A DNA stretch of 64,000 nucleotides from Eonycteris spelaea (Eukaryota; Chordata; Mammalia; Chiroptera; Pteropodidae): NCBI GenBank assembly GCA_003508835.1, contig PUFA01000313.1:1-64000 (forward strand), read 5' to 3'. Shown in pieces: positions 35,098-46,915 of the stretch. The notes under the pieces are model-generated. The model was given only the letters and a program-made list of their open reading frames with translations, ran no database searches and was not told the DNA's origin. Position 1 is the stretch's first letter; each line of letters begins with the position of its first letter. A program made the translations under genes and the position numbers.

Positions 35098-35541
35098 TTA
35101 ACTACAAAATGTAAACTTTCTCATGTAAAGTTATATTTCAAATTTTTGCAAATATAGTTTGCTTGGAAAATATCAGGACTTCTGATTTTTGCTCCAATAT
35201 GGAATGAGCTTAAAAGTTGTCACACAATCCTTACAATAAGAAAAAGCTGAGCATAGTGAAAATCAATAAGTTTTCTTGGAACCATCATAGAATTGAGATA
35301 TCAAGGTAGACTGCTATCATGAAAGAAATCTGGGGGGACAAGGGGAATCCAAAGAGTCATACCCAGTATTTTCTTACCTCAAGCAAGGCACTGGAGCTAT
35401 AACCGGTAACAGTTAAATGGTAATTTTGACAAATTTTTAGAGCTTAACCGCGGACTAGTGAAATAATAAGAAAATCCTGTGGACCACAGTCTTAGGGTTC
35501 CTCCCACACTTCTGTGGTTTTAATTTTCACCATGTTCTCAT
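35098..35541. other. Unassigned sequence
   Basis: No repeat or gene was recognised. Confidence 0.45.
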
Positions 35542-35955
35542 TATGGATTAATTTGCTAGGGCTGCCATAACAAAATGCCATAGACTGTATGGTTTAAAAA
35601 GAAGAGAATTTTATTTTCTAATAGTTTTGGAGTCTAGAAGTCCAAGATCAAGGTGTTGGCAGGTTTGATATCTCTTGATGCCTCTCTTCTTTGCTTGCAG
35701 TTAGCCGCCTTCTTTCTGTACCTCCACATGGTCTTTCCTCTGTGTGTGCACAACCCTAGTGTCTCTTTGTGTGTCCTAATCACCTCTTCTTATAAGGACA
35801 CCAATCAAATTGGATGAGGGCCCAACCTAATAGCCTCTTTTTAATGTAATCACCTCTTTTAAGGCATTATCTCCAAATAGAGTCATATTCTGAGGTATTG
35901 GGTGTTAGATCATCAATATGTCAATTTTGAAGGAGATAATTCAGGCTATAATACA
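35542..35955 (-). mobile_element. MLT1-type MaLR solo LTR, antisense
   Basis: Reverse-complement MLT1 order: TTGCTAGGGCTGCCATAACA, AGTCTAGAAGTCCAAGATCA, CACCTCTTCTTATAAGGACA, then TATTCTGAGGTATTGGGTGT. It is more diverged than the 25.1-kb copy. It lies immediately upstream of the HAL1/LINE-1 5' UTR. Confidence 0.85.
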
Positions 35956-35959
35956 TGGT

Positions 35960-36540
35960 GAAAAGCAAAGGAAAATACGCTCATAGCTCTGGCAGGAAGA
36001 GGAGAAAAGTAACCATTTTGAGATATATTCATAACAAAGTCTTACTCTCCATTGGAAAACTTTACCTCACCCTTAACCCACCTGGGGAAAGAAAACATTT
36101 CCCATCTGAGCCCCCTTTAGACTTCTTGTATCACTGAAAGCGAGGATGGTAGCTAAGGAATACTTCCAAAGATTACAGCGCAGGGACACAGGCTCTCTCA
36201 ATGACTGAGATTTAATCATAAGATTATAGAATTCTTCTCCGCCCCCAATGTCTTACCACCACACAAACAAGACTCCAATAAAATAACTGGTTTACAGCTG
36301 AAAGAGCTACAGAATGCAGACTTTCTTGAGGAAGAGTACCTAAGGAAGTCAAAAGTCAGCAGAGAAGACTAAAACAAGAACGATAGAGGAATTTGAGCAC
36401 TCTGGAATCTACATCTATAGGGAAATTTAAACATAACCTAACTCTTGGCCAGATTAACATAAAACCTCACCATAAAGTTCTGTTTACCTCAGTTCCTAGT
36501 TTTAGTACATCGTGGCCACCATTCAACAACAACAACAAGA
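35960..36540 (+). mobile_element. HAL1/LINE-1 5' UTR
   Basis: Blocks AGAAAAGTAACCATTTTGAG, AGGGACACAGGCTCTCTCAA, TCTTGAGGAAGAGTACCTAA and ATTTGAGCACTCTGGAATCT are in the order of the 5' UTR that precedes ORF1 in HAL1 and related old LINE-1s. Confidence 0.75.
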
Positions 36541-37570
36541 ATTAAAAGACATACTAAAAGGCAAGAAAAAGACAGTCTGAAAGACAACACAAGCATCAGA
36601 ATCAGACTCAGATGTGACAAAGAGTTTGGATTTGTCACACTAGAAACTAAGATGAACTGTGATTAATATGATAAAGAATCTGATGACAAAAGTAGGTAAT
36701 ATGCAAAAAAACACGATGCTTAATATATGCATAAGGATGGAAACTCTAAGAAAGAATCAAAAGGAAATGCTATAACTCAAAAACACAGTAACAGAAATGA
36801 AGAACGCCTTTTATGCCTCATCAGTAGACAGGACATAGCCAAGGAAAGAATCAGTGCATTTCAAAATATGTCAATAAAACTCCCCAAACCATTATGCAAA
36901 GATGAAAAAATGAGAACAGAGTGCCAAGAATGGTGAGAAAATTTCAAAGGTATAGTATACATTTAATTGACATGGCAAAAGAAAGAGAGAAAGAAGCAGA
37001 AGAAATAATGAAATAATAATGGTTGAGAACTTACCAAAAATGACAGACACTAAACTACCAATCCAGGAAGCTCAGAGAACATCAAGCAGAATACACAGTA
37101 CAAAGCAAAATAAAACAACACCTAAGAAGATCATAGTCAAACTTTATTAAAGACGAAGAGAAAAATAAAATGTTGAAAGGGTTCAGAAGGAAAAACACTT
37201 TACCTATTGAGAAACAAAGATAAGAAGTACTAAAGACTTTTTGTCAAAAACACGCAAGCAATAAAAGAATGGACTGAAGTAAAGTATGTTAAAAAAAAAA
37301 AGCTATCCTAAAATTCTATATCCAGAAAAAAAAATTCATTAAAAATGAAATAGTGAGAAATAAAAAAGTGAATAAAAGAAGAAATAATTTCTCAGACAAT
37401 GAAACCTAAGAGAATTTGTATCAGCAGAACTGCCTGGCAAGAAATATTTAAAGGAATTTTTGCAGAGAGTAGGAAAATTATGTCAGAAACGTGAATCTAC
37501 ATTAAGACAGGACGAGCATCACACAAGGAATATAAGAAGGTGAAATAAAACCTTTTATTTTTTATTCTTA
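36541..37570 (+). pseudogene. HAL1/LINE-1 ORF1 pseudogene
   Basis: Sense-strand remnant of ORF1, whose product in LINE-1 is an RNA-binding coiled-coil protein that coats the element RNA. Recognisable stretches are GAAACTCTAAGAAAGAATCA (36740), AGAAACAAAGATAAGAAGTA near 37210 and CTGCCTGGCAAGAAATATTT (37430). Reading frames are broken; the longest open piece is 36727-36936, which covers part of the coiled-coil region and is Lys/Glu rich. HAL1 elements carry only ORF1, but ORF2-end sequence follows from 37925, so I cannot decide between a HAL1 beside an unrelated LINE-1 and one LINE-1 with a deletion. Confidence 0.75.
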
Positions 37571-37924
37571 GTTGATCAAAAAGATACCTTTTACTTTCAA
37601 GTAATAACAGTAATAATTTGTTGAGTGATTATAGCCTATGGCTAAGTGAAATGAATTACAGCAATGCCATAAGAATGGAGGAAGGAATTACGAATCTTCT
37701 GTTATGAGGTACCTGCTCTGAAAGTGAAGGAAGATAGTGTTATTTGAAGATGGGACTTGGATTAGTTTAAAATGTATATTTGAAACTTTAGGGCAACTAC
37801 CAATATTTTTTAAAATAAATAGGCTAATAGAAAAATAAAATGGAATCATATAGAATGCTCTATTAAAATCCCCAAGAGAGGTCAATAAAAGAGGGGAAAA
37901 CAAAGAAATAACACATGCAATGAA
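37571..37924 (+). mobile_element. HAL1/LINE-1 post-ORF1 region
   Basis: AGTGAAATGAATTACAGCAA, GATGGGACTTGGATTAGTTT and AATGGAATCATATAGAATGC follow the sense order of the region after ORF1 in this class. The early ORF2 region expected next is missing. Confidence 0.7.
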
Positions 37925-39200
37925 GATAATTGTCAATGATTGTAGAATACACGATTGTCTAAAAAATTCCAAAGAATTTACAACAACAAAAATCTTCTGG
38001 AACTAATAAATAAATATAGCAAGTTTAGAGGATATGAGGTTAATATATAAAAATCAATTGTTTTCCTGTATGCCAGCAATGAACAATTGGAATTTAAACA
38101 CACACCATTTACATTAGGACAAAAACATGGAATGCTTATATGCAAATCTAACAATATATGTACTAGACCTATGTGAAGAAATTACAAAACTCTGATAAAA
38201 GAAATCAAAGAAGAGAGATATAGACATTTCATGTTCATGGGTAGGAAGATTTAATGTTAAGATTTCAGTTTTTTTCTAAATGATCTTTAAATTCAACACA
38301 ACCCCAATAAAAATCCCAGCAAGTTACTCATCCATATTGACAAACTGATTCTAAAGTTTATAAGGGAAGGCAAAAGACTTAGAATAGCTAACTTATTATA
38401 AAAGATCAAAATAAGAAGACTGACATTTCCAGCATTAAGACTTACTATGAAGCTATAGTAATCAACATGGTATAGTATTGGTGAAATAATAGGCAGCTAA
38501 ATCAGTGGAACAAAACAGAGCCCAGAAATAGAACCACACAGATACCATCTACTGATCTTTGACAAAGGGGCAAAATCAATTAAGTGGAGAAAGGGTAGCC
38601 TTTTCAACAAATGGTGTTGAAATAACTAAACATCTACATGCAAAAATAAAATCAAGATACACACCTTACACCTTTCACAAAAATTAACTGAAAATAGATG
38701 ATAAACATAAATGTAAAATGAAAACTATAAAATTTCTAGAAGATAACATTATAACTAATCAGAATGACTAAAATCCACTAGTTGTTGGTGAGGTCATGAA
38801 ACAGTAGGAGCTCTCCTTTATTGCGGGTGAGAATGTAAAATGGTAGAAACACTTTGGAAGAGAGTTTGGCAGTTTCTTACAAAACTAAACATACTCTTCC
38901 CATGTGATTTGGCAATTATGCTTCTCGGTATCTACTCAAATGAGTTGAAAACTTTTGTGCACAAATCTGTGCACAAATATTTATGGCAGCTTTATTTATA
39001 ATAACGAAAACTTGGATGCAACCAAGATCTCTTTCAGTAGGTGAATTGATAGGAGACTGTGGTACATCAATTAAATGGGATATTATTCAGCAATAAAATA
39101 AAATAAGATATAAAACTATGAAAAGACATGGAGCAACTTTAAATGAATATTACTGTGTGAAAGAAGCCAATCTGAAAAGGCTACATGCTGTATCATAGGA
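37925..39200 (+). mobile_element. LINE-1 ORF2 C-terminal module, first copy
   Basis: Sense ORF2: ATTGTTTTCCTGTATGCCAG (38058), AACACAACCCCAATAAAAAT (38297), GAAATAGAACCACACAGATA (38524), then TTTATGGCAGCTTTATTTAT (38980), with a gap near 38750 where part of ORF2 is skipped. It ends near 39200 in an ORF2-end block (AAAAGGCTACATGCTGTAT). Immediately afterwards the sequence returns to an earlier part of ORF2. Confidence 0.8.
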
Positions 39201-39204
39201 TCAT

Positions 39205-39644
39205 AGACCTAAATGCAAAATATGTAATTATAAAACTGTTGGAAGAAAGGTAGGAGAAAAACAGAGGTAACCTTGGTTTTGGGGATCGGTTTTAAATATA
39301 GCCCCAAAGCACAATCCATGAAAGAAAATATTGGCAAATTGAACTTTATTAAAATTTAAAATGTATGCCCTGCAAAATACACCATTAAGAGTGTGATAGG
39401 ACAGCCACAGACAGGAAGAAAATATTAGCAAAACACTTATCTGATAAAAGATTTGTTTCCAAAATATACAAAGAATTCTTAAATCTCCACAATAAGAAAA
39501 CACACAACTGAATTAAAAATGAGAAAAAACTGAACATACATCTCACAGTGAAGATAAACTGATGGCAAATAAGCATATGAAAAAGTGCTCAACATCATTT
39601 TTATCATGCAATTGCACATCAAAATAACAATTTGATAACATTTC
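39205..39644 (+). mobile_element. LINE-1 ORF2 module, second copy, left part
   Basis: Begins with CATAGACCTAAATGCAAAAT, a position in ORF2 upstream of where the first module ended. It then runs in order through TTGAACTTTATTAAAATTTA and GCTCAACATCATTTTTATCA to the MLT1 insertion point at 39644. Confidence 0.85.
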
Positions 39645-40088
39645 TATTGTGGTTTAAATCATGTCTCCTCAAAGATATGTTGAAGTTGCAATGCTTACTA
39701 CTTGTGAATGTGATCTTATTTCCAAATAGGGTCTTTGAAGATGTCATCAATTTAAGAGGTCACTGGGATTGACCCTAGTCCAATATGACTCAGTGTCCTT
39801 ATAAGAAGAGGAAATGCCAGGTGAAGACAAAGGCATAGAGGGAGGATGCCATTTGGTTACAGAGGCAGAGATTGGCTTGATGCAGCTGCAAGACAAAGAT
39901 CGATGACTACCTCTAGAAGCTAAGATGATGCAAGAAGGAGTCTACTCAGAGGCCCAGAGGGTTCAAAGCTGGCTGACACCTTGATTTCAAGACTTCCAGC
40001 CTTCAGAACTGAGAGAAAATAAATTTCTGTTGTTTAAAGTTACCCAGTTTGTGGTCGTTTGTTACAGCAGCCCTACGAAAGTAATACA
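39645..40088 (+). mobile_element. MLT1-type MaLR solo LTR inserted in LINE-1
   Basis: TATTGTGGTTTAAATCATGT, CTCAAAGATATGTTGAAGTT, AGTGTCCTTATAAGAAGAGG, then AATAAATTTCTGTTGTTTAA and GTTACAGCAGCCCTACGAAA, in LTR order. LINE-1 ORF2 sequence is continuous from 39644 to 40093 once the LTR is removed, which proves insertion. A clear target-site duplication is not visible. Confidence 0.92.
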
Positions 40089-41660
40089 ACTGCACGCCTA
40101 TTAGAATGGCGAAAATCCTGTAAACTGGCAATACCAATTTTTGACTGAGATGCACAGCAACAGAAATCCTTACCTATTGCTAGTGAGAATGCAAAAGGGT
40201 ACAGCCACCTTGAAGATAGTATGACAGTTTCTTACAAAACAAAACATTTTCTTGCCATATAACCCAGCAATCATGCTCTTAGGTATTTACCCAAATGATA
40301 CGAAAATGTACATGAATGTTCATAGTAGCTTCATTTGTAATAGCCCCGAACTAAAAGCAATCAAGACATTATTCACTAGGTGAATTGATAAACAATTTGT
40401 GGTGCATCCATACAATGAAATATTATTCAGCTCTAAAATCAAATGAGCTATCAAACCATGAAAAGCCATGGATGAGTTTTAAATGCATATTGCTAGGTAA
40501 AAAGAGCCAGTCTAAAAAGGCTACTTACTGTGATTTCAATTATATGACATTCTGTAAAAGATGAAACTAATATGCAGACATATATTTCTGTGTACTGTTA
40601 TCTGAGGTGGCCTAGAAACAATGACACCCCACTAGAAATGAGCATACCCAGTGCTCTAATCTTGTTTTCTAATGCCATTGTTGAATAAAAGGGCCCTTGG
40701 AGAAATGGCTAACTCTAGGACTGGAGCGAGTAATATGCAGGATGATTCTGGAGTAATATGCAGGATTCTTGTAATGCCAGAAATTAAGTACTTTAAAAAA
40801 CCCACATTGTTAGGGTTATATGTAAGGGATATAGGAAAAAATTGAAAGAGCTCTCAATGGCCAAAATTGGAATAGTTGACCAACAAAATTAATAAAGTAA
40901 TACTGAATTATTATCCAACACATACAATTAATATCCATGACTCCATACTGGTATAAATGGTTGAATAAATAATTAAATTGAGAGAATAGACAAATCTCCC
41001 TAGCAGAATAATTCCAAAAAATCTATGTAGACTTTTTACCCACAAGGAAGTGGGGCATGACTTTCCACTTTTGGAGTATGGGCTATTCATGTAACTTCCT
41101 TTCAAAGGCAGGGGTGAGGGAGAGTAACTTTACAGTGGAGAATCTTGATAAATACTACTCAGACAGGTGATCAAAGTCAACATTAACAGTGGTTGATTAT
41201 GTTGCTAGTATGCACTGTGGATATGATGTGATGAGATGGCTCTTTACCTCTCTGGCATTCTAAAAACACATAATCCCAGCTGAATCATGAAGAAAATATC
41301 AGACAAAGCTCAACAGAGGGTCATTCTACAAAATAACTGACCACTACTCGTCAAAACTGTCAAGGTCATCAAAAACAAGAAAGGTCTGGGAAACTGAGAG
41401 CAAGAGGAGGAGCCTGAGAAGACATGATATCTAAGTGTAGTATGATATTTCATAGGGGATTCTCAAAAAGAAAGGTAATTACATAAAAACTAAGGAGATA
41501 TCAATAAGGCATAGACCTTACTTAATAATAATATTCAGTATTGGTCCTTTAGTTATAAGTAATGAACGATACTAATCTAAAATGTTAATAGCAGGGGCTA
41601 CTGCATGTGGATGTATAGGAACTCTGCTCTCTTTCCAATTTTTATTTAAACTGTTTAATA
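40089..41660 (+). mobile_element. LINE-1 ORF2 end and 3' UTR, second copy, right part
   Basis: Resumes ORF2 with GCCTATTAGAATGGCGAAAA and continues through AACCCAGCAATCATGCTCTT and AAATATTATTCAGCTCTAAA to the ORF2 end near 40570. A long 3' UTR follows (41330-41660: AGGAGCCTGAGAAGACATGA, GATGTATAGGAACTCTGCTC). A 16-base phrase GAGTAATATGCAGGAT occurs twice, at 40728-40743 and 40751-40766. No frame is open over a meaningful length. Confidence 0.85.
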
Positions 41661-41779
41661 TATTTTTTTATTCTAAAAACGGAAAGCACATCACACTAGA
41701 GTGACAAGCTTAGAAATCTTAGAAATATCATTAGGAAGAACAGTTATATAGCATCATCTCTAAAAGTCTTCTATAACTT

Positions 41780-42010
41780 CACTTCTTCTACACTATAGCA
41801 GAACTAGATGTTTCTCTATTTGGTACCATATTTTCCAGCACTTATTTCTTTCATGACATCACACATGTAGACAGTAAGTTTATTATTTGATTCTAAGCTC
41901 ATTGAAGGGAAGGATTGTCTTACTTATTTTTGTATACCCATCATCTACCATAGTGGTTGGCACATAGTACATCCCTCATAAATATTTGTTGAATACATGA
42001 ATAAATAAGT
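41780..42010 (+). mobile_element. L2 LINE 3' end, plus strand
   Basis: TTCTAAGCTCATTGAAGGGA, ATAGTGGTTGGCACATAGTA and TATTTGTTGAATACATGAAT are the sense 3' terminus of L2 in order. Confidence 0.85.
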
Positions 42011-42628
42011 GAGAAGAAATATAGTTTCTCTATAATAATTAAGACAACTTGATTCTTAAATGTGTCTAAATATGCAGAATTCATAGTGTACTCAATACAT
42101 AGAGTCAATCAGAATTCAATACAATCAATGCATTCTGAATGTGTCTCTAGCTAATAAAAATGAATGAAAGCTTTCCAAGGCACTGCTCAATTGCTTGTTA
42201 CTGAAGCATTTTGATTATTATCCTTAAGACTTTTTTCTCCTTATCCTTCCATGAAAGGAAGGGATACAGATGTCCAGTCAATTGTTAAACTGGAGAGTCC
42301 ACTGAGGCTAAGAAGGATTCCAATATGACATTTGACCCATTTCTATTTATAATTTTAGTTTAAAATCCACCACTTTTTAAAATCTCCCTTTGAAATAGTT
42401 GTTCATTATCTTTTACTTAATCTAAATTGTGCCACTTAAAAAATCTTTCAAATAAATTTATGAGTCTGTTTTGTTAAGATAATAAAGAACTACATTTTCT
42501 AAATCATAGCCTTTACAAAAGTCTTACTGTGCTATCTGCTTTTAACATTTAATTTGCTTTCAACTTTGCAGAGGGTCCCTCAGAACACAAATCGTAAATC
42601 TTAAATCTTTACTCTTTTCTTTTTCCTT
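42011..42628. other. Unassigned AT-rich sequence
   Basis: No repeat or gene was recognised. Confidence 0.45.
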
Positions 42629-42629
42629 T

Positions 42630-42785
42630 TCTTTTTATTGTGACTATATGAGAAAATGGATGTTAGCTAAACCTATTGTGGTAATCCTTTCATAATATAT
42701 GTGAATCAGACCATCATTCTATATACCTTAAGCTTAAATACAGTGATGCATGTCAATTATTTCTCAACAAAACTGGGGGGAGAGG
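42630..42785 (+). mobile_element. LINE-1 3' terminus, plus strand
   Basis: ATTGTGGTAATCCTTTCATA and ATGTCAATTATTTCTCAACA are the terminal 3' UTR phrases of an L1MA/L1MB-type element. Confidence 0.75.
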
Positions 42786-43205
42786 AGAACAACAAATAAA
42801 AATGAAAATGTAAGGAGAAAATCAAATCACTGTTATTACTATTCTCATAAGTTTCATTCTGATTTAGGCTTTTGATCTTGTTTTTAAGCATTAGTGATTA
42901 TGCACTCTCTTTATTGTATACTAGTCATTAATAGGCCATATTGCTGGGTAATTTTGGCAAGTGAGCACAGATATTTTATTTTAAAATAAATCATGAAAGG
43001 GAACAGAGAAGAATAGTCATTCTCGATTTTTTCGTCTGATGTCTTGCAAGCAGAACTCATATTTTTTTTTCATTAAGTAAATACTTACTAAGTGCCATAT
43101 TGCATATGGCCTGGCTGCCTAGTACTGTGTTTATAAGGTTGGTAATAAAAAAGCTCTAAAGAGTAGCCACGAAATTGTTCTAATTATTTATAAAGCATAA
43201 TAAAG
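42786..43205. other. Unassigned; weak L2-like scrap at 43070-43140
   Basis: AAATACTTACTAAGTGCCAT resembles an antisense L2 end, but too little else matches. The rest is unassigned. Confidence 0.3.
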
Positions 43206-43209
43206 GATT

Positions 43210-43410
43210 GTTTTTATTAATTAGTTTTATTCAATCATACCCATAATACAAGGTCATGGTAAAAAAATTGAAACAATAGAGAAGGATATAAGGTGAAATG
43301 TTAGTTTCCCTTCTTGCCTTCATGATATTACCATCCTCCCTTCCTGGAAACAAATGCTTACCAGTGTCTTGCATATCCTTCTAGAAATCTTCTGTGTATA
43401 TTTAAGCATA

Positions 43411-43445
<35 letters not shown>

Positions 43446-43474
43446 ATTTCTATTATAAAGATGGAACCTTATCA
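43210..43474 (+). mobile_element. Possible old LINE-1 3' UTR (L1ME-like)
   Basis: The order of GGTAAAAAAATTGAAACAAT, TTGCATATCCTTCTAGAAAT and an expanded CA run fits an old LINE-1 3' UTR, but weakly. Confidence 0.35.
43412..43444. repeat. (CA)n microsatellite
   Basis: About 16 uninterrupted CA units. Confidence 0.95.
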
Positions 43475-44133
43475 CAGTAGTCTCCTCTTATCCACACGGA
43501 ATACATTCTAAGACCCTCCAAGTGGCTGCCTAACACCATGGATAGTACCAAGTCCTATATATACTATGCTTTTTTCCCCTATACATACATACTTATGATA
43601 AAGTTTAATTGATAAATTAGGCACAGTAAGAGATTAACAGTAACTAAAAGTAAAATAGAATAATTGTAATATACTATAATAAAATTTATGTGAATGTAGT
43701 CTCTCTCAAATCATCTTACTGTGCTGTACTTAATCCTCTTCTTGTGCTGATGTGAGATGATACAGTGCCTAGGTGATGAGATAAAGTGAAGTGAATGATG
43801 TAGGCACTGTGACATAGCATTAGGCTACTATAAAGGTTACTTGAACACAGCACTGCAATACTGTGACAGTCGATCTGATTATCTAGACACTTTCCAAGTG
43901 ACTATCAGGCAGGGTGCGTATATACTATGGATATGCCGGATGAAGGGATGATTCACATCTTGGGCAGATGGAGCAGGACAGCTTGAGATTTTATCATGCT
44001 ACTCAGAATGGTGTGCAATTTAAAATCTATGAATTGTCTATTTCTGGAATTTTCCATTTAATATTTTTGGACTGTGGTTGCACAGATAACTGAAACCTTA
44101 GTAAGCTTAACCATGGGTAAGGGGAAACTACCA
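43475..44133 (+). mobile_element. Complete Tigger-like non-autonomous DNA transposon
   Basis: The left terminus CAGTAGTCTCCTCTTATCC and the reverse complement of the right terminus (44115-44133) match at about 14 of 19 positions. Inside are AGTTTAATTGATAAATTAGG, GATGAGATAAAGTGAAGTGA and GGAATTTTCCATTTAATATT in the order of a known mammalian Tigger-type element. The right flank is TA; the left flank is CA, which could be a decayed TA. There is no transposase frame. Confidence 0.85.
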
Positions 44134-44135
44134 TA

Positions 44136-44545
44136 TACATATTTTTCTGCATTTAATTTTGTTTTTTTTTACTTTCTAAATCAGTGTATAGATGTTTATC
44201 TCACTTTTAAATGTACATACAGTAAGGTACTAAGTAAAGAGATGTTTAAGGCATTTAGATTTTATGTAGAAATTGCATCTGTGACAAATGTAGTTAAGTA
44301 CATATAAAACAAGGATAAGTTTTATATTAAATACTAAACCAGATATACTGTGGAAAACTTAACTTTTGTTTATTCACCTTAACAGAAATAGCCCTTTAGA
44401 ATACACAGGGAGGAGGATTTTATTAAATAACTTGAAATTCTTCAGGGAGATTAATATTTATATACATTGTTCTTTGATCAACATTTGTGATCCAGAATTT
44501 GTGCTAGATGCTTAATATATATGATGTTATTTAATGCTCAGCAAA
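44136..44545. other. Unassigned AT-rich sequence
   Basis: No repeat or gene was recognised. Confidence 0.45.
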
Positions 44546-44547
44546 CA

Positions 44548-44790
44548 CATTAGAATCAAGAAAACTTGGGTTTTATTCTCTAAGTGATTTAACAGCTATA
44601 TAATTTTGTGTATTGCTGCTTCTATTTTCCTAATCTTTAAAATGAGAATAATATTACTTACCTAAATGGGTTTATGCACTAATTAAATGACATACTATAT
44701 GTAACTACCTTAAAGGTTGCCATGAAAATGAAATGAGTGAATATATGTAGAAGCACTAAGAAAAGATCTTAGTAAAGTGTAAGCTCCATA
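44548..44790 (+). mobile_element. MIR SINE, plus strand
   Basis: AAACTTGGGTTTTATTCTCT, TCCTAATCTTTAAAATGAGA, ATTACTTACCTAAATGGGTT and ACTAATTAAATGACATACTA follow MIR order. A second, weaker 3'-like block (44733-44760) may be a partial duplication. Confidence 0.75.
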
Positions 44791-44794
44791 CAAG

Positions 44795-45470
44795 TTTACT
44801 AAATAATAGCAGACTATATGTTTATAGCACAATACCCATAGATTATTCAACCAATCATATGAGTCACACATTATGCTAGAACTTAAAGATATAATGAAAT
44901 ATTCTAACCAATTGAAAATGAGAGTATGGGGGGATTTCACATTATTTATATATTCCTGTATTGTTTCAGTTATGAACATTACTGAAAATGTGAATTTATT
45001 TTACCAGTTATACATGCACATAGTTTTTAAAAAATAAAATACAAAAAGAATTATACGAATCTATCTTCATCTATCTCACCTTCTCTCTTCCTTAATTCTG
45101 CTCTTGAGGGACAGGCAATCAATTCAATAATTGAAACTGTTTCTACTGGTATAAACTGCCATATTTGTAAATAACATACATATAGTGCTCTTTTGGTATT
45201 CATCAGATTCAAACATTATCTACTGACTATAGTAAAAGCATTTTGGTAGTTGGAGATTTATCTTTTTAGACTAAGTCTTTCCCCCTTTCCCAAGCCAATT
45301 TCCCTATTTTGTTATATCACAGTTGTTTTTTGTTGTTGTTGCTTTAAATCAATAGTCAACATTTGCATCAAAGATCATGTAAATATTGTTCATTGCTTGA
45401 CCATGTTTTGAACTCTAATGAACTATATTTACTTTTTCTTAAAACATTTCATTTGTCTTGGAGTTAATAA
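44795..45470. other. Unassigned; LINE-1-like 3' UTR phrases near 45000-45240
   Basis: TTACCAGTTATACATGCACA and the following bases vaguely resemble an old LINE-1 3' UTR. I do not claim it. Confidence 0.3.
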
Positions 45471-45479
45471 TCTCTTTCT

Positions 45480-46030
45480 CCCCTTCCTCCTCCTTGTTCT
45501 CCATTGTTTGATTAGCTTTTAAGTACCTGTTGTTCCATTGTTCTCCAGATACTTTGAAATATCTGTAAAATATCTCAGAATTTCTCCAAATGTTCCATCA
45601 TCTAACCCATAAATTTCCATTTTTTAAAACTAGCGATCTTCCTCCTGGATGGTTTAGTTCCCCCTTTCTGACCCAGTTCGGTTGTTCCTGTGCCTGCTTC
45701 ATAAACTATTACTCAGGGACCTCCTTTCACCATCCCCCAAGCTTGGATTTCCTATACCTTGAGCTCCTTTTCTTCCTTAGTTTATTATTTTCTTTCTGAA
45801 GTACATTCTCCAGTACCTTTCTCTATTAAAGTACATATTATGCAAAATTTTAAGTCCTCCCATGTCTAAAAGGTTTATTCTATCTTCCACTTGATCGATA
45901 GGTTGATATAAAATTTAAAGTTCAAAATATTTGGTATCTGGAAGCCTTGTTACTGGCTATTCAGTGTCTTTAGAGACAAATTCTTCAATTACCTCATTAG
46001 GGGTCTCTATACTTGGCTGCCTATATTCGT
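45480..46030. mobile_element. Possible ancient repeat (antisense LINE-1 5' region type)
   Basis: CTGAAGTACATTCTCCAGTA, AAGTCCTCCCATGTCTAAAA, then TTATTCTATCTTCCACTTGA follow the order of an ancient mammalian repeat I recall as LINE-1-related. Its family and orientation are not certain. A 69-codon frame at 45590-45799 is within it. Confidence 0.4.
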
Positions 46031-46454
46031 GGGAGCAAGGGAGAGGATGAGGCCAGAAGTTTAATTTAACTTTTACTTAATTCTCCTTTAGGTCTGTGTC
46101 TCATTCAACATTTCTTCTTCTCATGGTACCACCAAATTGAGACTCTCAGATTTAATTTCTCTCAGAAACTGGAGTCACCTGCCTGGGAAGTTAGGAGAGG
46201 AACTAATTTCTGATATTATCTACACAGCTTACTTCCAATTTTCTGTACTACCTAAGCATTGAGGCAGTCAGGGGTCCTTCAGGGTGAATCGCTCTGTTCT
46301 CATCAGTGTCCTTCTCTATTGGCACTTACTGTCTATCTTCCTCTGCCCTTGTAAGTGAGCTATCATGCCATCTTTTGAAAAAACATTAAATCTCTCCTCT
46401 GTTGTCCTCTTTCATATTTTTTCTTTAATCTTTGTGGTTTTATACCTTATAGTT
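46031..46454. other. Unassigned sequence
   Basis: No repeat or gene was recognised between the possible ancient repeat and the MaLR provirus. Confidence 0.4.
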
Positions 46455-46915
46455 CATGGTAGGTAGAATAGTAACCCCCAAAGATATTCACATTCAAATT
46501 TCTGGAACATATGTAACTATGTCATCTTTCATGTTAAAAGTGATTTTGCAGATGTGATTAAGGACCTTGAGATTCAGAGATTACCCTGGATTATTAAGTA
46601 AGCCCAATATAATCACAGTGGCCCTTATAAAAAGGAGTCAGAAGGATCAGAATTATTAGAAAGAGATGAGAGGATGGAAACAAGAGGTTAGGATGATGTA
46701 ATGAGAGTTCCATGAGCTAAGGAATGTGGACGTGCTCTAGAAGCTGAAAGAGTCATAGAAAAGGAGTCTATCCTGAAGCCTCCAGAAGTAAACACAGCCA
46801 TGATGACACCTTGACTTTAGACTTATGACCTTGAGAACTGTAAGAAAATAAATTTATGTTGCTTTAATCCACAATGTTTGTGGTAATTAGTTACAGCAGC
46901 AATAGGAAACTAATA
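46455..46915 (+). mobile_element. 5' LTR of MaLR (MLT1-type) provirus
   Basis: Starts near CATGGTAGGTAGAATAG, with an expected TG decayed to CA. It contains GTGATTTTGCAGATGTGATT, TGGCCCTTATAAAAAGGAGT (TATA-box-like position near 46620) and AATAAATTTATGTTGCTTTA (polyadenylation-signal region), and ends at AGGAAACTAATAT. It is followed directly by GGATTTTGGTA, the usual beginning of the MaLR internal region. Confidence 0.9.

Noticed and set aside
37688..39576. Hydrophobic minus-strand frames that look like small membrane proteins
   Set aside because: They are antisense to plus-strand LINE-1. Its A-rich sense strand gives Phe/Leu/Ile-rich antisense translations.
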